DNA of 64,000 nucleotides from Cadophora sp. MPI-SDFR-AT-0126 (taxonomy: Eukaryota > Ascomycota > Leotiomycetes > Helotiales > Ploettnerulaceae). Position 1 is the stretch's first letter. Each line of letters opens with the position of its first letter. Location: NCBI GenBank assembly GCA_020747065.1, contig JAGMVK010000006.1, positions 1,054,001-1,118,000 of the forward strand, given 5' to 3'. A program made the translations under genes and the position numbers. A model generated the notes under the pieces. That model was not told the origin of the DNA, ran no database searches, and was given only the letters and a program-made list of their open reading frames with translations. Shown piece by piece: positions 23,601 through 34,295 of this stretch.

Positions 23601-26600
23601 AACTTAAGCTTTAGTCGTATAGTTTATTATGTAGTAGATAGTAGATAAGACCTTAGGAAACGACGTAGTGAAGTTAATGTTATAGTTATATCTTATTATA
23701 GATATAATAATAAGGTTATACTTATTTATAAAGAGGTGATTTTTTACTATCTAGATATAGCTCTCTTCTATTACTATAGATTCTGGAGTAAGTGGTCTTA
23801 GAAATAGGAATCTGTATATTTATAAAAGTAATTACTTAGGAATTTTAGAATACTATAGTATCTTATTAGTATCTATTACTATTCCTTTATTCTAGATAAT
23901 CGAAATAAGATTCGCTCTTATATATGGATTTGAAACCTTCTTCTGGTATTTAGTATAAGTCTTGGTATAAGTATATATTTAGACTCGGGCTACTACGTTA
24001 TTTAAATTAATCTTAAGAGTATTTTAGAACTTAACTAGAATTATATCTTCTGGTATAAGAAAATAAGATAAGCTAAGAATCTTTAATTAGAATTACTAAC
24101 TAAGAGTAAGATTTACAGTCTCTTTAACTATTAAGCGAATATAAGTAAGGACTTAGTCCTTAAACTTAGTATCCGATTTTAGTCTCTAATAAAAACTCAC
24201 CGCGCTAATATTACTAGTGAGCTAAGTAAATCCGTAAAGGTATAGTATTATCCGCGTTATTGACTTAACTATTCTAAAATGAGAATTTACTATATTAAAG
24301 ATACTAAGCTTCTTAGAAAGTATCCTAAAAAAGTAGGTAAAGAAAGAGGTAATAACGATATAGAAGAATTAAGCGATAAGACTTGGATTCTTAATTATTA
24401 GCTATAAGAGTTTAGACTTAATACCCGGCTTATTAAGCAAGATTTCTTTACTAATAAGTCTAACTATAAAGATATTACTAATATTCTTTAGGTTTAGTGT
24501 GAACTAGATAAGTAGGAGCCTAAGGCGGGTAATCTTATTAAATATTAGGTTTCTAAACTTCATTTTCTTACTAAATAACTCTAAGTTAAATAACAAGATA
24601 ATCCTTATATTAGTAATTAAACTATAAATAGTAAGGTTCGAGATCTTCTTTCAATCAGTAAATTCCTATACTATATATTAGAGATTATTAGCTAATAGCC
24701 TAGAAAGCTTATAAGTAGCTTTAGCCTAGTAATTATTCTTAACTTAGATATGATTCCTAAAAAAAGCTTACTATATTAAGATTAAGTCGTATAAATAAAA
24801 TATAAACGTATAGTATTAAGAGAAACTATAAATATTAGAATAATACGATAGTCAGAAGTAGATACCTATAGTAAGAAATAGTATAATATAGTATATCTTA
24901 TAAAAGCTTTAAGAGATACCTCCTCCGGACAGGCTCCATTTACGTCACTAAGATATCCGCTTATACTAAATAAAAATAGGGTAAGGAACGCCGCTATGAA
25001 ATAGCCTAGATCTATAAAGGTACTTATTAGTGGTAGGTATTTTATTATTTTATATAATATATATAGTAAGTAAAAGCTATTATTTAGTGCGTCCTCCTTA
25101 CTATCCTAGGTACTAATAGCGTCTTCTTCCCTTACGCCTAGATAGTTAAAATCTTACTCTTAGAGAATGGCTTATAGGCTTACTAAAGTGGCCGAAGTAG
25201 AATAGAGATCTTAATTATAAAGGTTAGAGAAAAACAATTAACTAAGAATACTACTAAGCTTAGTATCCTTTACCTCTATATCTAGCTTATTCTTAAAAAG
25301 CTTATCTTATAGGAATATAGTATAGTCTTCCCACTTATCTTCCACTTAAGTATCTATTAATCCTAGCTTAGGATATAATATAATAAAGGCGTCTCTAATC
25401 TTCTAAGGAATATAATAATTAGGCTAAGAATCTAAAACAAAGTAATTAACAACTACTAACTTATAGTCGAGATTATTAGTATATAGCTATAGTAAAGCAT
25501 TAATGACCTTCGCTTTATTAATAGAATAAAACTACGTAAGGTTCTCTTCTAATAGCGGTATCTCGCGATCCTAGCTAACGGTAATTATTATATAGTCCTG
25601 TAACCTTGTAGCGGGTAAGATCTTTAGAAGCTTACTTAGATCCTGCCTTATAGTAATAGAATAACCGCGACTTCCTTTATAACTAATTTTACTTTTAGTA
25701 CTTAAGGTTAGTTTTAAAAAGATACTAATAATATAAGCCTGTGCTATAAAAGTCTTCTTAATAGTATTAAAATTCTTTAAAATATTTAAATAGTTTTAAT
25801 AGAATAGGTAATTAATAAAGTTCTTAACTAAAAGTGGAGGAATAGCTTATTTAGCGATTACTTAGTTATAGGTCATATATAAGCTAATTATATCATCTCT
25901 AATAATATAAGAGTTAGGGGCTATCTCTATCTTTTAGAGAAAGTACTATAGATCGTTATTTTAGCGATTAATACTTACTATCTTGTTCTTTTAGAATAGC
26001 CCTTTATAAAGTCTATATAGTAAATGTCTAGAGGTATCTAAAATCACTCTCTAATATTTCCTTATATACTTTATCTAGATATAAGATATAATCTTCTTTA
26101 GGAAATTAATTAATACTTCCTTTATATATTAATACTCCTTTTCTAGGAAAGATAAAAGAACGTTATTAAATGTAATAATACGCCCCTTTATAAGTGATTT
26201 CTGTTAGGTGTTCTAAGCTTAGAGGGTAGCTTTATAGCGCTAAGTAGTTTATTTATAAGCTTTATCTTGCTTTTCTTGATCCCTCTGGTATTACTTATCT
26301 TCTTATACCTAATTCTGCTCTACTTTCCTAAGTCTTAATAGCCTCTAGTATTCCGCATCCTGCGCTTTATTTGCCTTATAGTATAAGAGAGCTTATATTC
26401 TTAGTATATCTTGGACCTATCTCTTCCTACGATACTATTTATCTTACTAATGCTCTAGCTTATCCTAGACCTATCTTTCCTTATAACACTATTTATTTTA
26501 CTAATGCTTTATCTTACTAATTTACTTTATCTGGGCTAAATAATTCTGGTATATTACTTTATTCGCGGTATTTCGCGCCTCTTTACTATTTTTATAACGT

Positions 26601-27000
26601 AAGATTATAGACTACTTGTAGATTAGTCTATTTATCTAACGCTATTTAATCTGTCAGTAACTTAGGGTCTGGTTCTACTCGACTCTGCGCTGATGTTCTT
26701 CTTTATTATAAAGTCGGTTACGAAGTTACTTAGTCCTTCGACGCTCTTCTAGCTCGAGTAGCTAGGTCTTTTTCCTTCGACGTTTTTCTGCTGTAAGCTT
26801 AAGTGCCTTGGTCTTTTCTCTCTTTCGGTGACCTCGGATCTGCTCCTACTTAAGTCTACGCTAATACTATTCTTTATTACAAAATTAGTCACGAAGTTAC
26901 TTAGTCCTTTAATATTCTTCTATTATAAACTTAAATACTTAGATCTTTTTTCTCTATAGCTTAATCCGCGCTTACAGTATCTCACGATTATTAGAAAATA
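20690..27000 (-). mobile_element. Decayed Helitron: Helitron-like N + PIF1 helicase
   Basis: Reading the minus strand and treating TAG/TAA as mutated CAG/CAA gives a coherent rolling-circle transposon protein. In order: a Lys/Arg/Gln-rich coiled start (about 26980-26200); blocks resembling the Helitron-like N-terminal region (about 25600-24400, e.g. REIPLLEENLT.FYSINKAKV); NYTTKA.VNQGQLILA with LKKA.EIAKV (about 23640-23500); then a PIF1 helicase: a degraded Walker A, SRVSKTHLIKAL (about 22165), a Thr/Ser/Gly-rich motif TASTGTATANISSATY (about 22095-22050), a Walker B-like IIIFLGDFN.F (about 21850-21820), and a C-terminal FTTLILDLL...INI.LSRIKTL (about 20960-20850). Gly codons GGT have become AGT in Walker A, as RIP predicts. 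Stops are everywhere, so it is non-autonomous and dead. Termini were not found. Confidence 0.82.
26690..26975 (-). repeat. Imperfect tandem repeat in Helitron 5' part
   Basis: A segment with GTTACGAAGTTACTTAG at about 26718 recurs as GTCACGAAGTTACTTAG at about 26889, each followed by related CCTT..TCTTCT units (also about 26775). On the minus strand these encode Lys/Arg/Glu-rich sequence, probably a coiled coil. Copies differ mainly by C-to-T and G-to-A changes, so the repeat predates the mutation. Confidence 0.65.
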
Positions 27001-27340
27001 GTTAGTTAGAATTATAGGCTTTAAATATCTTATTCTTATTATTTAGAATAGATTTACTTTCTTACTTAGAGGTCTAAAGAGAAAGTATAAAGTAAGTATA
27101 TACTAATAGAGTACTAGTACTAGTAGTATAAATATAAGAAATAAATAAAGTAAAAGTAAAAAGTAGTAATAAGTAAAGAATCAAAGAAAGTTAATAAATA
27201 AAACTAGTAGCTATAATACTAATATAGAGTACTTAGGCGATATGAAGGGCTTAGATAGAGCTAGTATAAAATAGAAACATATAGTGTAAAAGAGTAATAT
27301 AATAACGTAACTAAAAAAACGCAGCTAAAACAACTCGGAA

Positions 27341-29257
27341 TGGAAAAGAAATTAATCCGCACGGAATAACTTATAGCCGAAGCTCACGCGCTCTCTTCTT
27401 ATCGAAGAACCTTCTCTCTAAGCTTTCAGCTTAGTTTCGAAGGCAATTGGTACCACTGTTTTGGGAATGGACATTCGTCTGAGTGTTGGAACACGGAGGG
27501 AAGGGTTTAATGTTTATGCCGAAGTTAAGACCTTGAGTTCCTACTTATTTTACGGGATAGGAGGAGTTGTGCTGATCAGGTGGAAGATCGTGATCTCGTG
27601 ACATGTTGGATTTCATCGTTTTGGATTTCCTCGAGCGTCTGCCTTTGCCAGAATGGTACCCGATTTATATGCAATATGCATGCAGCTCTTCCTGGCCGCG
27701 TCTGTTGGCCGGCAGGTAAGCTTGAAGATCTGCCACGTACAGCCATCGAGCCAGCCAGGTGTAACGTTCGAACTGGACGGGTAGTCGTATCTGGATATGA
27801 AGTATGCACCCTTAAAGTTATTGTGCATGAGAGCTGCTGGGTACAGTATGTGCTGATTGGAGGAGCATGTTTGGATGGGGGTGAAGGCTGCTTGTGATTG
27901 ATCCGGAACCAAGGCCGCGAGGGCGTTTTCGTGATAGGTAACGAAACGAAGTTCTAGGATAGGACCCAAGATATGAGAGTGAAGATATGATGTGCAAGAA
28001 ACTGACGATAATCGGAAGGTGGAAGGGCCCGGAAGAGGTTTTAGACTTGGTCTTGCTATTAGATTTGTAGTTGTAGATGATAAAAGAGAAATTAGGTGAT
28101 ATGGGTTTCGAATTTGCAATTACACGTCCGAGACGGTCGACGCGCTGGCTTCCCATGACCTGATACTGCTTAATATGGCGGCATTCGAGGGGTGGAATTA
28201 GTAATAGTGGCGATGATTATCAAGAGACAGTCCGGGTGCGGACACGACTCGAGACATGACCAGTCTAATCCCAGTCAGTCACCGAACACTGGAGCCAGAC
28301 AAAGACGCCGAAGCAACAGCAGATCCTGCTCTAAGGAGTCCTGGTATGTTTCTGGATTCTGCTGAGCGCTTCGTACAGTAGTCTCGGTGATACCAGTTTC
28401 TTCTTCTTCTGAGTAAATAAGTAATCGTGATCAGTCGAGCACATCGCGGCATGGTACGTACGCTACAGCTAGGCTCTAGGCTAGCCAAGCCGTCTAAGTG
28501 CCATCGCCATCCCCATGTCCATCCCCCAGTCCATTTACCGACCGATAACGCTTATCGGTCGCTTACCAGCCCAGCCCGAAGGGCGATACGGTACGATGTG
28601 ATGCTAGGATCAGCGAGCGTGATCTCAAGAGTCATTCCCCCAACAACAAACTGCTATCTCTTGCACTCTCCTCTGTCTCCTCCTGATCCGCTTCATCACC
28701 ACCATTCAACTGTGACTCTCGCCACGCTCCATCGGCGACTCACTCCTGGACACTATTTCTCTGCCCCGTCCCCATTCTATCGCGATATCGAGCCATTCAT
28801 TTGCAACTCGGTAACTTCTGCTATTTCCAGTCACTAAGCGCTGCATCCACACCTGCGCATACGCCTGCAACCTGCACTGCACCTCCCATCACCATCGAAC
28901 GACAGCCTCGCCCGACCCTGCCTGCTGTTTTCTGCAACCTTGTTGTGCAAATAGCATCGAGCCGCTACATCCCCCGGAACCCCTAACCTGCCAGCCACGA
29001 ATCCAGGCTCCTCTGCATCCAACAGGCATCTTCTCAGCAGCTCCGCCTGTTGCCTCTCGCTTCTTGCACCGATATCGAGCTTCCTCCTCCAACGACACAG
29101 CTCTACGAATCCTCGAGTCTTCTTATCGACATCAATACTGTGTACATGCAGAACGAACTCACCTCGAACCTTCTTCCTCAGCTCACCTGGTAGCACTTGA
29201 TTCCTCTGTTCGAAGATATTCGGACAACTCTGTGAGACAGAGCTCGAACTCGCCGAT
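27341..29257. other. Upstream region of atg1
   Basis: About 1.9 kb between the repeat border and the atg1 start. Frames at 27576-28156 overlap on both strands and show no family features, so I do not call a gene. The last 0.8 kb is C-rich, fits a long 5' leader, and contains several upstream ATGs, including one opening a 136-codon frame at 28427. Confidence 0.45.
28540..28560. promoter_or_regulatory. Palindromic pair of GATA sites
   Basis: A perfect 9-base inverted repeat (arms GACCGATAA and TTATCGGTC, 3-base spacer CGC) carries two CGATAA sites facing each other, 697 bases before the atg1 start codon. CGATAA fits the HGATAR core bound by fungal nitrogen GATA factors (AreA type). Autophagy genes are known to answer to nitrogen supply in yeast, so control of atg1 is a reasonable inference; binding is not shown. 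Confidence 0.5.
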
Positions 29258-32200
29258 ATGGCGGCACAACCGCCCCCGTCCTCATCGTCATCCAGGCGGT
29301 CGAGGACGGGTGACAAAGTGGTGGGATCTTTCAGTATTGAGGACGAAATAGGCAAGGGAAGCTTTGCCACAGTCTATAGAGGAACACACAAGGTATGTTG
29401 AGGATAGCTATGAAGTCGGGCGTCGTAGCCCTGGTGCTGCCGCGAACCCATTACCGAAGAGCTTCTCTTAGGGTCATCTGATTCTGGTCTATCTGCGGTG
29501 CTAATATGTCTATATCTAGGCCTCTGGAGCTCTCGTAGCTATCAAGTCCGTCAATCTCTCGAAGCTCAACAAGAAGCTGAAGGACAACCTCTACTGCGAA
29601 ATCGAGATCCTCAAAGGCCTTCATCATCCACATATCGTCTCCCTGATAGACTGCAGAGAATCGGTATCACACATACACCTGGTGATGGAATACTGTGCGT
29701 TAGGAGACCTCTCGTACTTCATCAAGAAGAGAGATAAACTCGCCGATAACCCAGCGTTGAGAGACATGGTCAGGAAATATCCAATGCCGATCGCTGGAGG
29801 CCTCAACGAAGTCATTGTCAGACATTTCCTGAAGCAACTTGCCAGTGCTATGCATTTCTTAAGGGATCGGAATTTCATACATCGGGATGTCAAGCCACAA
29901 AACTTACTTCTCCTGCCGTCACCACAATACTTGGCAAAATCAAAGGATAGCCCTCTGGTTATGAGTGCAAGCGGCGAGACCATGATTCCTATGGTGGGAC
30001 TCACGTCTTTGCCTATGCTGAAAATTGCCGATTTCGGATTCGCTCGGTCACTACCATCAACGTCGTTGGCTGAGACATTGTGCGGCTCTCCGCTGTACAT
30101 GGCGCCGGAAATCCTACGTTACGAGAAATATGGCCCTGAGGCGGATCTGTGGTCAGTAGGTACAGTGTTGTTCGAGATGATGACTGGCAGACCACCATTC
30201 CGTGCTACCAACCACGTGGAATTACTGCGGAAAATCGAGCAGGGTGAGGACCATATCAGATTCCCCAAGGATGGAATTATCAGCCCACCGATGAAAGAAA
30301 TTATCAAGGCTTTATTGAAACGAACTCCTGCCGCTAGGTTATCCTTCGAGAATTTCTTCAGGCATCCAGTGGTGGTAGATGACATTCCAAATCTAGTTGG
30401 CGATGATCGCCCGAAGGAGATTCGAGCCCCGTCATCATTACCAGCAGAAACTGCAATGACGAGGACTCCTTCATCGAGAAGTGATAGGCGGCAACCCGTT
30501 AGGAGTGAGACACCAGTATACTCATCATCACCTAGAGAACGACATCCACCGCCATCACCCAGAACACAAGTGGTAGATCCAGTGAGACAATTGGCAGGCA
30601 CTCCACCACGACAAACACCCCAACCTTTACCGACATCTCGTGAGCAAAGGAGACCGTCCATTCAACCATCAGCTACAGCTCCAAATGCGGAAACCATTCA
30701 GAGCGGCCGGCCTCCATCTCGAACTTTCACTTCGACCTCTAGGGATCAGAAACGGGTATCATCTCGGCAAACATCCGTCGACGATGGACCAGCAATTGAA
30801 AAGAAGCCACTTGAGGACTCTCAGACGAGAGAAGCAATTGCTGCGGCAGAACAGGCAGTGAAAGATGAACGTGAATATGTTCTAGTCGAGAAGCGAGCTG
30901 TCGAAGTTAATGCCTTCGCGGATGAAATGGCAGCAAATCCTAGATTACAGACCAAACAGTCATCATTACCATCCCGGGTAGGCCCAATCACCAGAAGAGC
31001 GACAACCCAAGGCAATCCTACCTCAGCCACAGGCGCCGTACCATCTTCTCCTTCACGTGCTGTGCAGATAGCACAAGGACGGACTAGACCGGAAGTTGTG
31101 CCACAACGACAGAACTCGTTCGGAAGATCGTACGGAAGTCCTTCAGGAACCACGTCCGCTATTGCCAAGGCGCTCCATGGCGCAAGTGTGAGAGTATTTG
31201 GTGTTGGCTGGAGTCCACATCTTATTGGAAAAGGTGTCTCACCTCCCCAAATGTACACACCATTCCCCGTGTATCCAACACCCCAGGGAGCAGTAGGCTT
31301 GATCGGAGATGGCAAATCAACCGGACCAATCGACGAGGATCAGAAAGCCGTCAACGTGATCGAGGAGTCGGCAACTAGAAGCGATGTTGTGTATGGTTTT
31401 GCCGAAGTTAAGTACAAACAACTCATCCCTATGGCGCCATCTGTAGATCACGGACTAGGTGGTGCGGCAATGGACAAACCAGGTGATGTGGACGAGGACG
31501 ATGGGTTGACTGTGGAAGCAGTGGTAGCTTTATCTGAAGAGGCTCTTGTCCTCTATGTCAAAGCTTTATCGTTGCTCGCCAAGTCTATGGACATTGCTGG
31601 TGCCTGGTGGTCTCGCAAACTTCGGAACGATGCCATTAGTGGAACACACTCCTCAGCTAGCAATGCTGCAGCCGGCAACCGTATCAATAGTGCAGTGCAA
31701 TGGGTTCGAAACCGCTTCAATGAGGTACTGGAGAAAGCTGAAGTCGTTCGACTGAAGCTCATTGATGCTCAGAAAAGATTGCCTGATGATCATCCTGGTC
31801 ATCCGAGCAACCACGCAACAGCTTCCAGACTTGGCGGCACTTCCTCCACGGACGGAGTTCATCTCAGCTCTGGGATCACAGCCGAGAAGCTGATGTATGA
31901 CAGAGCTCTGGAGATGAGCCGCTCAGCAGCCATTAATGAAATCGCCAATGAAGATCTCACAGGCTGTGAAATCTCATACATGACTGCAATCAGGATGCTT
32001 GAAGCAGTTCTAGAAAACGACGATGAAGTACAACCCCCACAACGCAAGCGAGCTTCAAGTCTTCGAGAGGCAAGAGAGAAGAAGGAAGAAGATGGTACAG
32101 TAAATGGCATCAATATTGACGATAGACAGGCTGTGATGAAAGGTATATCTCTCATTTCTTCGCATATTATCCCATTTGCCCTCTTGGCCCTATCGTACAA

Positions 32201-32382
32201 TTATCATATAGATCTAACAATTTCCAGTGGTCCAAATGATCCGCTCTCGTCTGTCGACTCTCAGAAAGAAGATGCAATTGATCGCCAAGCACAATTCTCT
32301 CCCTCCCTCGTCGCCACGACCAGCAAGTATCGCCCACAGCGGTGGGACCACCCCAACAGTAGCCAACACACCACCACCGTGA
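29258..32382 (+). CDS. atg1: Autophagy serine/threonine kinase Atg1
   Basis: Predicted 970-residue Atg1/ULK kinase, which starts autophagosome formation with Atg13 and Atg17. Exons 29258-29392, 29520-32142 and 32228-32382. The kinase domain spans about residues 24-330: glycine loop GKGSFATVYRG, catalytic Lys54 in VAIK, HRDVKPQN (Asp168), DFGFARS, the activation segment ending CGSPLYMAPE. The middle is Pro/Ser-rich and disordered. A likely Atg8-interacting motif, YVLV, starts at Tyr498 within EREYVLVEKRAVEVNAFADE, a block conserved in fungal Atg1. The C-terminal Atg13-binding helical region follows (about 590-930). The second intron (32143-32227) matters: splicing gives KVVQMIRSRLSTLRKKMQLI, the conserved family end, and a TGA at 32380. 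Reading straight through gives a false tail ending at 32507. The start ATG (context CGATATGG) is the only one that gives a complete kinase N-terminus. Confidence 0.96.
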
Positions 32383-33788
32383 ACACGTCATATTCACGAC
32401 TTTTACGTCCACCGCCACGACAGCAGCAAGTCTGTTTCACCGAGTTAGCAAACAGCCAAATCGCTGGACAGGATGCCAGCTTCTCCGGCTTCAAAACGCA
32501 TACATAAACTATCATAATCATCATCGGCGTTCGATACCAATGACTACGTTGCCAATTTGCTCACGTTCTACCTTACAAACCTACATTCTACTGTCTACTG
32601 TTTTAGATCCGGGAGCAACTTCCAAACTCGATTTTCGATTTTTTCGTCCTCTTCTGCTTCTCTTTTCCGCTTCTTTCCAAATGACAACTTGGATTGTATG
32701 TCTTTTTTACTGGACCTTTTTTCTCTTCTTCGGAAAGGATACTGGCGTTAGGGCGTGGTTGGCTAGGCATGGGATCAGGGTTGGGAACCTCAGGACCAGG
32801 AGCATCTTTATTACCCACAGGATATTGTCTACCATGGCATGCTTCCTAGTCAACGAGCAAGCGAGGGCGTTCTTGCTGACCAAATGGACGTCTGCCGAAC
32901 ACTTCTTTCTCATAGCTAGCCACAACCAGCAGACTTGATGAATGAATGGACGCACACATGCATGTTTGCAGATGAGATGATTCTTGGCCTGGGTTGGATC
33001 GGCGAGGCGCAAGGTTCGCATGCGATGCATTTACGTTTGTGTATACCCTGTTGCCTTTTTTCTCTTAGGAATCAACATTTTTATTATGTGCGTGTTTGAT
33101 TTTCTTTTCTTGACATTTCCTCGGTTTGGGAGATTGGGATCGGAATCTGGATAAGATGGCATGGATGCAGTGGAAAGTCCGCCTGGATCGGCAGGACAGC
33201 GGCGGAATGAAATAGATTGTATTGGAGTGAGTGACTGACTGGGTGAACCAGCTAGTTGGGGAGCAGACAGACAGATGGGGCAGGCAGTATACTTGGACCA
33301 GGAGACAGCTTTTCGTCTGGCTGTCTGACTGCATCCGCATGGCTTCTTGGATATTCGTTCATAAGTAGCTAGCTAGATGAAGAAATGGCCGAATGGACCA
33401 ATGAATGAATGCAATGAAATGAGTAAACGAACTATCTGTCATCACCATTCCGTTTCCATCCCTTGCTCTCAACCAGACCTTCAAACTTTTCGAAGTAGCC
33501 TGAATCACTTGAGAAAAGACAGGACCCATCTAAATCGACGCTCTACACGTTCTTGTGGTACTGTACTATGTGCAAGTCCACAGGATGAGAAAACGGGTTG
33601 TTTTGTATCTTTGTTCATTTGTGCATTTCCACTTATTCGCTCGCCTTCTTATTACAGGCAATATAGCTCTCACAGATGTGAAAATGCCTGCCTGTCTCCC
33701 ACATGAGTAAGCGAGGCGACTGAGCTCTCCCCGTCAGTCCAACCTCCATTTTCCCCATTAAGACAAATCCATCCATGTAGCTATCCAT
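32383..33788. other. 3' flank of atg1, no gene
   Basis: About 1.4 kb without a supported gene. T-rich stretches near 32620-32740 and 33050-33110 look like UTR. A 132-codon frame at 32540-32938 is hydrophobic but resembles no family and sits where the atg1 3' UTR should be. Confidence 0.4.
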
Positions 33789-34166
33789 TCAACACATCCA
33801 TGCAGCGAAACCAAAGCAAAGCAGTTCAAACCAATTCCCACTTCCCTTCATCTCATGCGCCATGCCCATTTCCACCCTATCCCATCCGTCCCAATGTGTA
33901 TGTCCGACGCCTTGCTGGGTATTGTACGAGAAAGCCATGCATGCCACGATGATCGCCAATCCATAACTGATGAGACGCGTAAAAAAAATCAAGAACCCCG
34001 CAGACAGAAACGCTAAATTCAGTGCAGAAGACAAGAAAAGGTAAAGAAGCCAGAAGGTGGCAAATGCAGTGGGTGGTGGACTTGTCGTTCCAATCGATAT
34101 GGCCGGCGATTGTGCAGAGATTGTAAGTACTGAGCGAGCTCCAGAGCTAGGGTGTGTTTCCAGCAT
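33789..34166 (-). CDS. Possible small membrane protein
   Basis: Open frame of 125 residues with a long hydrophobic stretch (about residues 35-80, e.g. FWLLYLFLSSALNLAFLSAGF) that could form two membrane helices, and a Trp-rich C-terminus. It begins 130 bases after the stop of the F-box-like gene on the same strand, so it may simply be 3' UTR sequence. I do not recognise the protein. Confidence 0.25.
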   Translation of the reverse strand: MLETHPSSGARSVLTISAQSPAISIGTTSPPPTAFATFWLLYLFLSSALNLAFLSAGFLIFFTRLISYGLAIIVACMAFSYNTQQGVGHTHWDGWDRVEMGMAHEMKGSGNWFELLCFGFAAWMC

Positions 34167-34295
34167 AATCTAGAAACTCAACCCAACCAGGTAAGCAGGA
34201 ACGATGAAGTGACCGAAGACTGTGCTATTGGGCTAAAGCCTCGAGAACGATACCAGATCATCTCTGGTACAAGTTGTGTAAAGTTAGAGAGCTTG

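Larger units (their letters stand above)
19196..27340. repeat. RIP-mutated AT-rich repeat island
   Basis: About 8.1 kb of strongly AT-rich DNA with sharp borders. CpA and TpG are rare, TpA is very common, and CpG is partly kept (scattered cg in gcggat, ttacgcc). This is the pattern expected from RIP acting on CpA sites, not from general AT drift. From 19704 onward there is no open frame of 60 codons. Most of the block (about 20.7-27.0 kb, minus strand) is a decayed Helitron, listed separately. The left 1.5 kb (19196-20690) has the same mutation style but no identifiable coding sense; it may be the Helitron's 3' part or another element. Confidence 0.9.

Noticed and set aside
19196..27340. LTR retrotransposon (gypsy/copia) as the identity of the repeat island
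   Set aside because: No long direct terminal repeats or reverse-transcriptase, integrase or protease motifs were seen, while helicase motifs in Helitron order were.
27576..28156. Overlapping open frames on both strands as a gene
   Set aside because: No start context, domain or consistent splice sites; frames on both strands are of similar length, as expected by chance.
32383..32507. Extension of the atg1 reading frame to 32507
   Set aside because: It arises only if the 85 bp intron is not removed; the spliced frame gives the conserved family C-terminus and stops at 32382.
32540..32938. Hydrophobic 132-codon frame after atg1
   Set aside because: It lies in the expected 3' UTR, is T-rich by composition and has no family resemblance.
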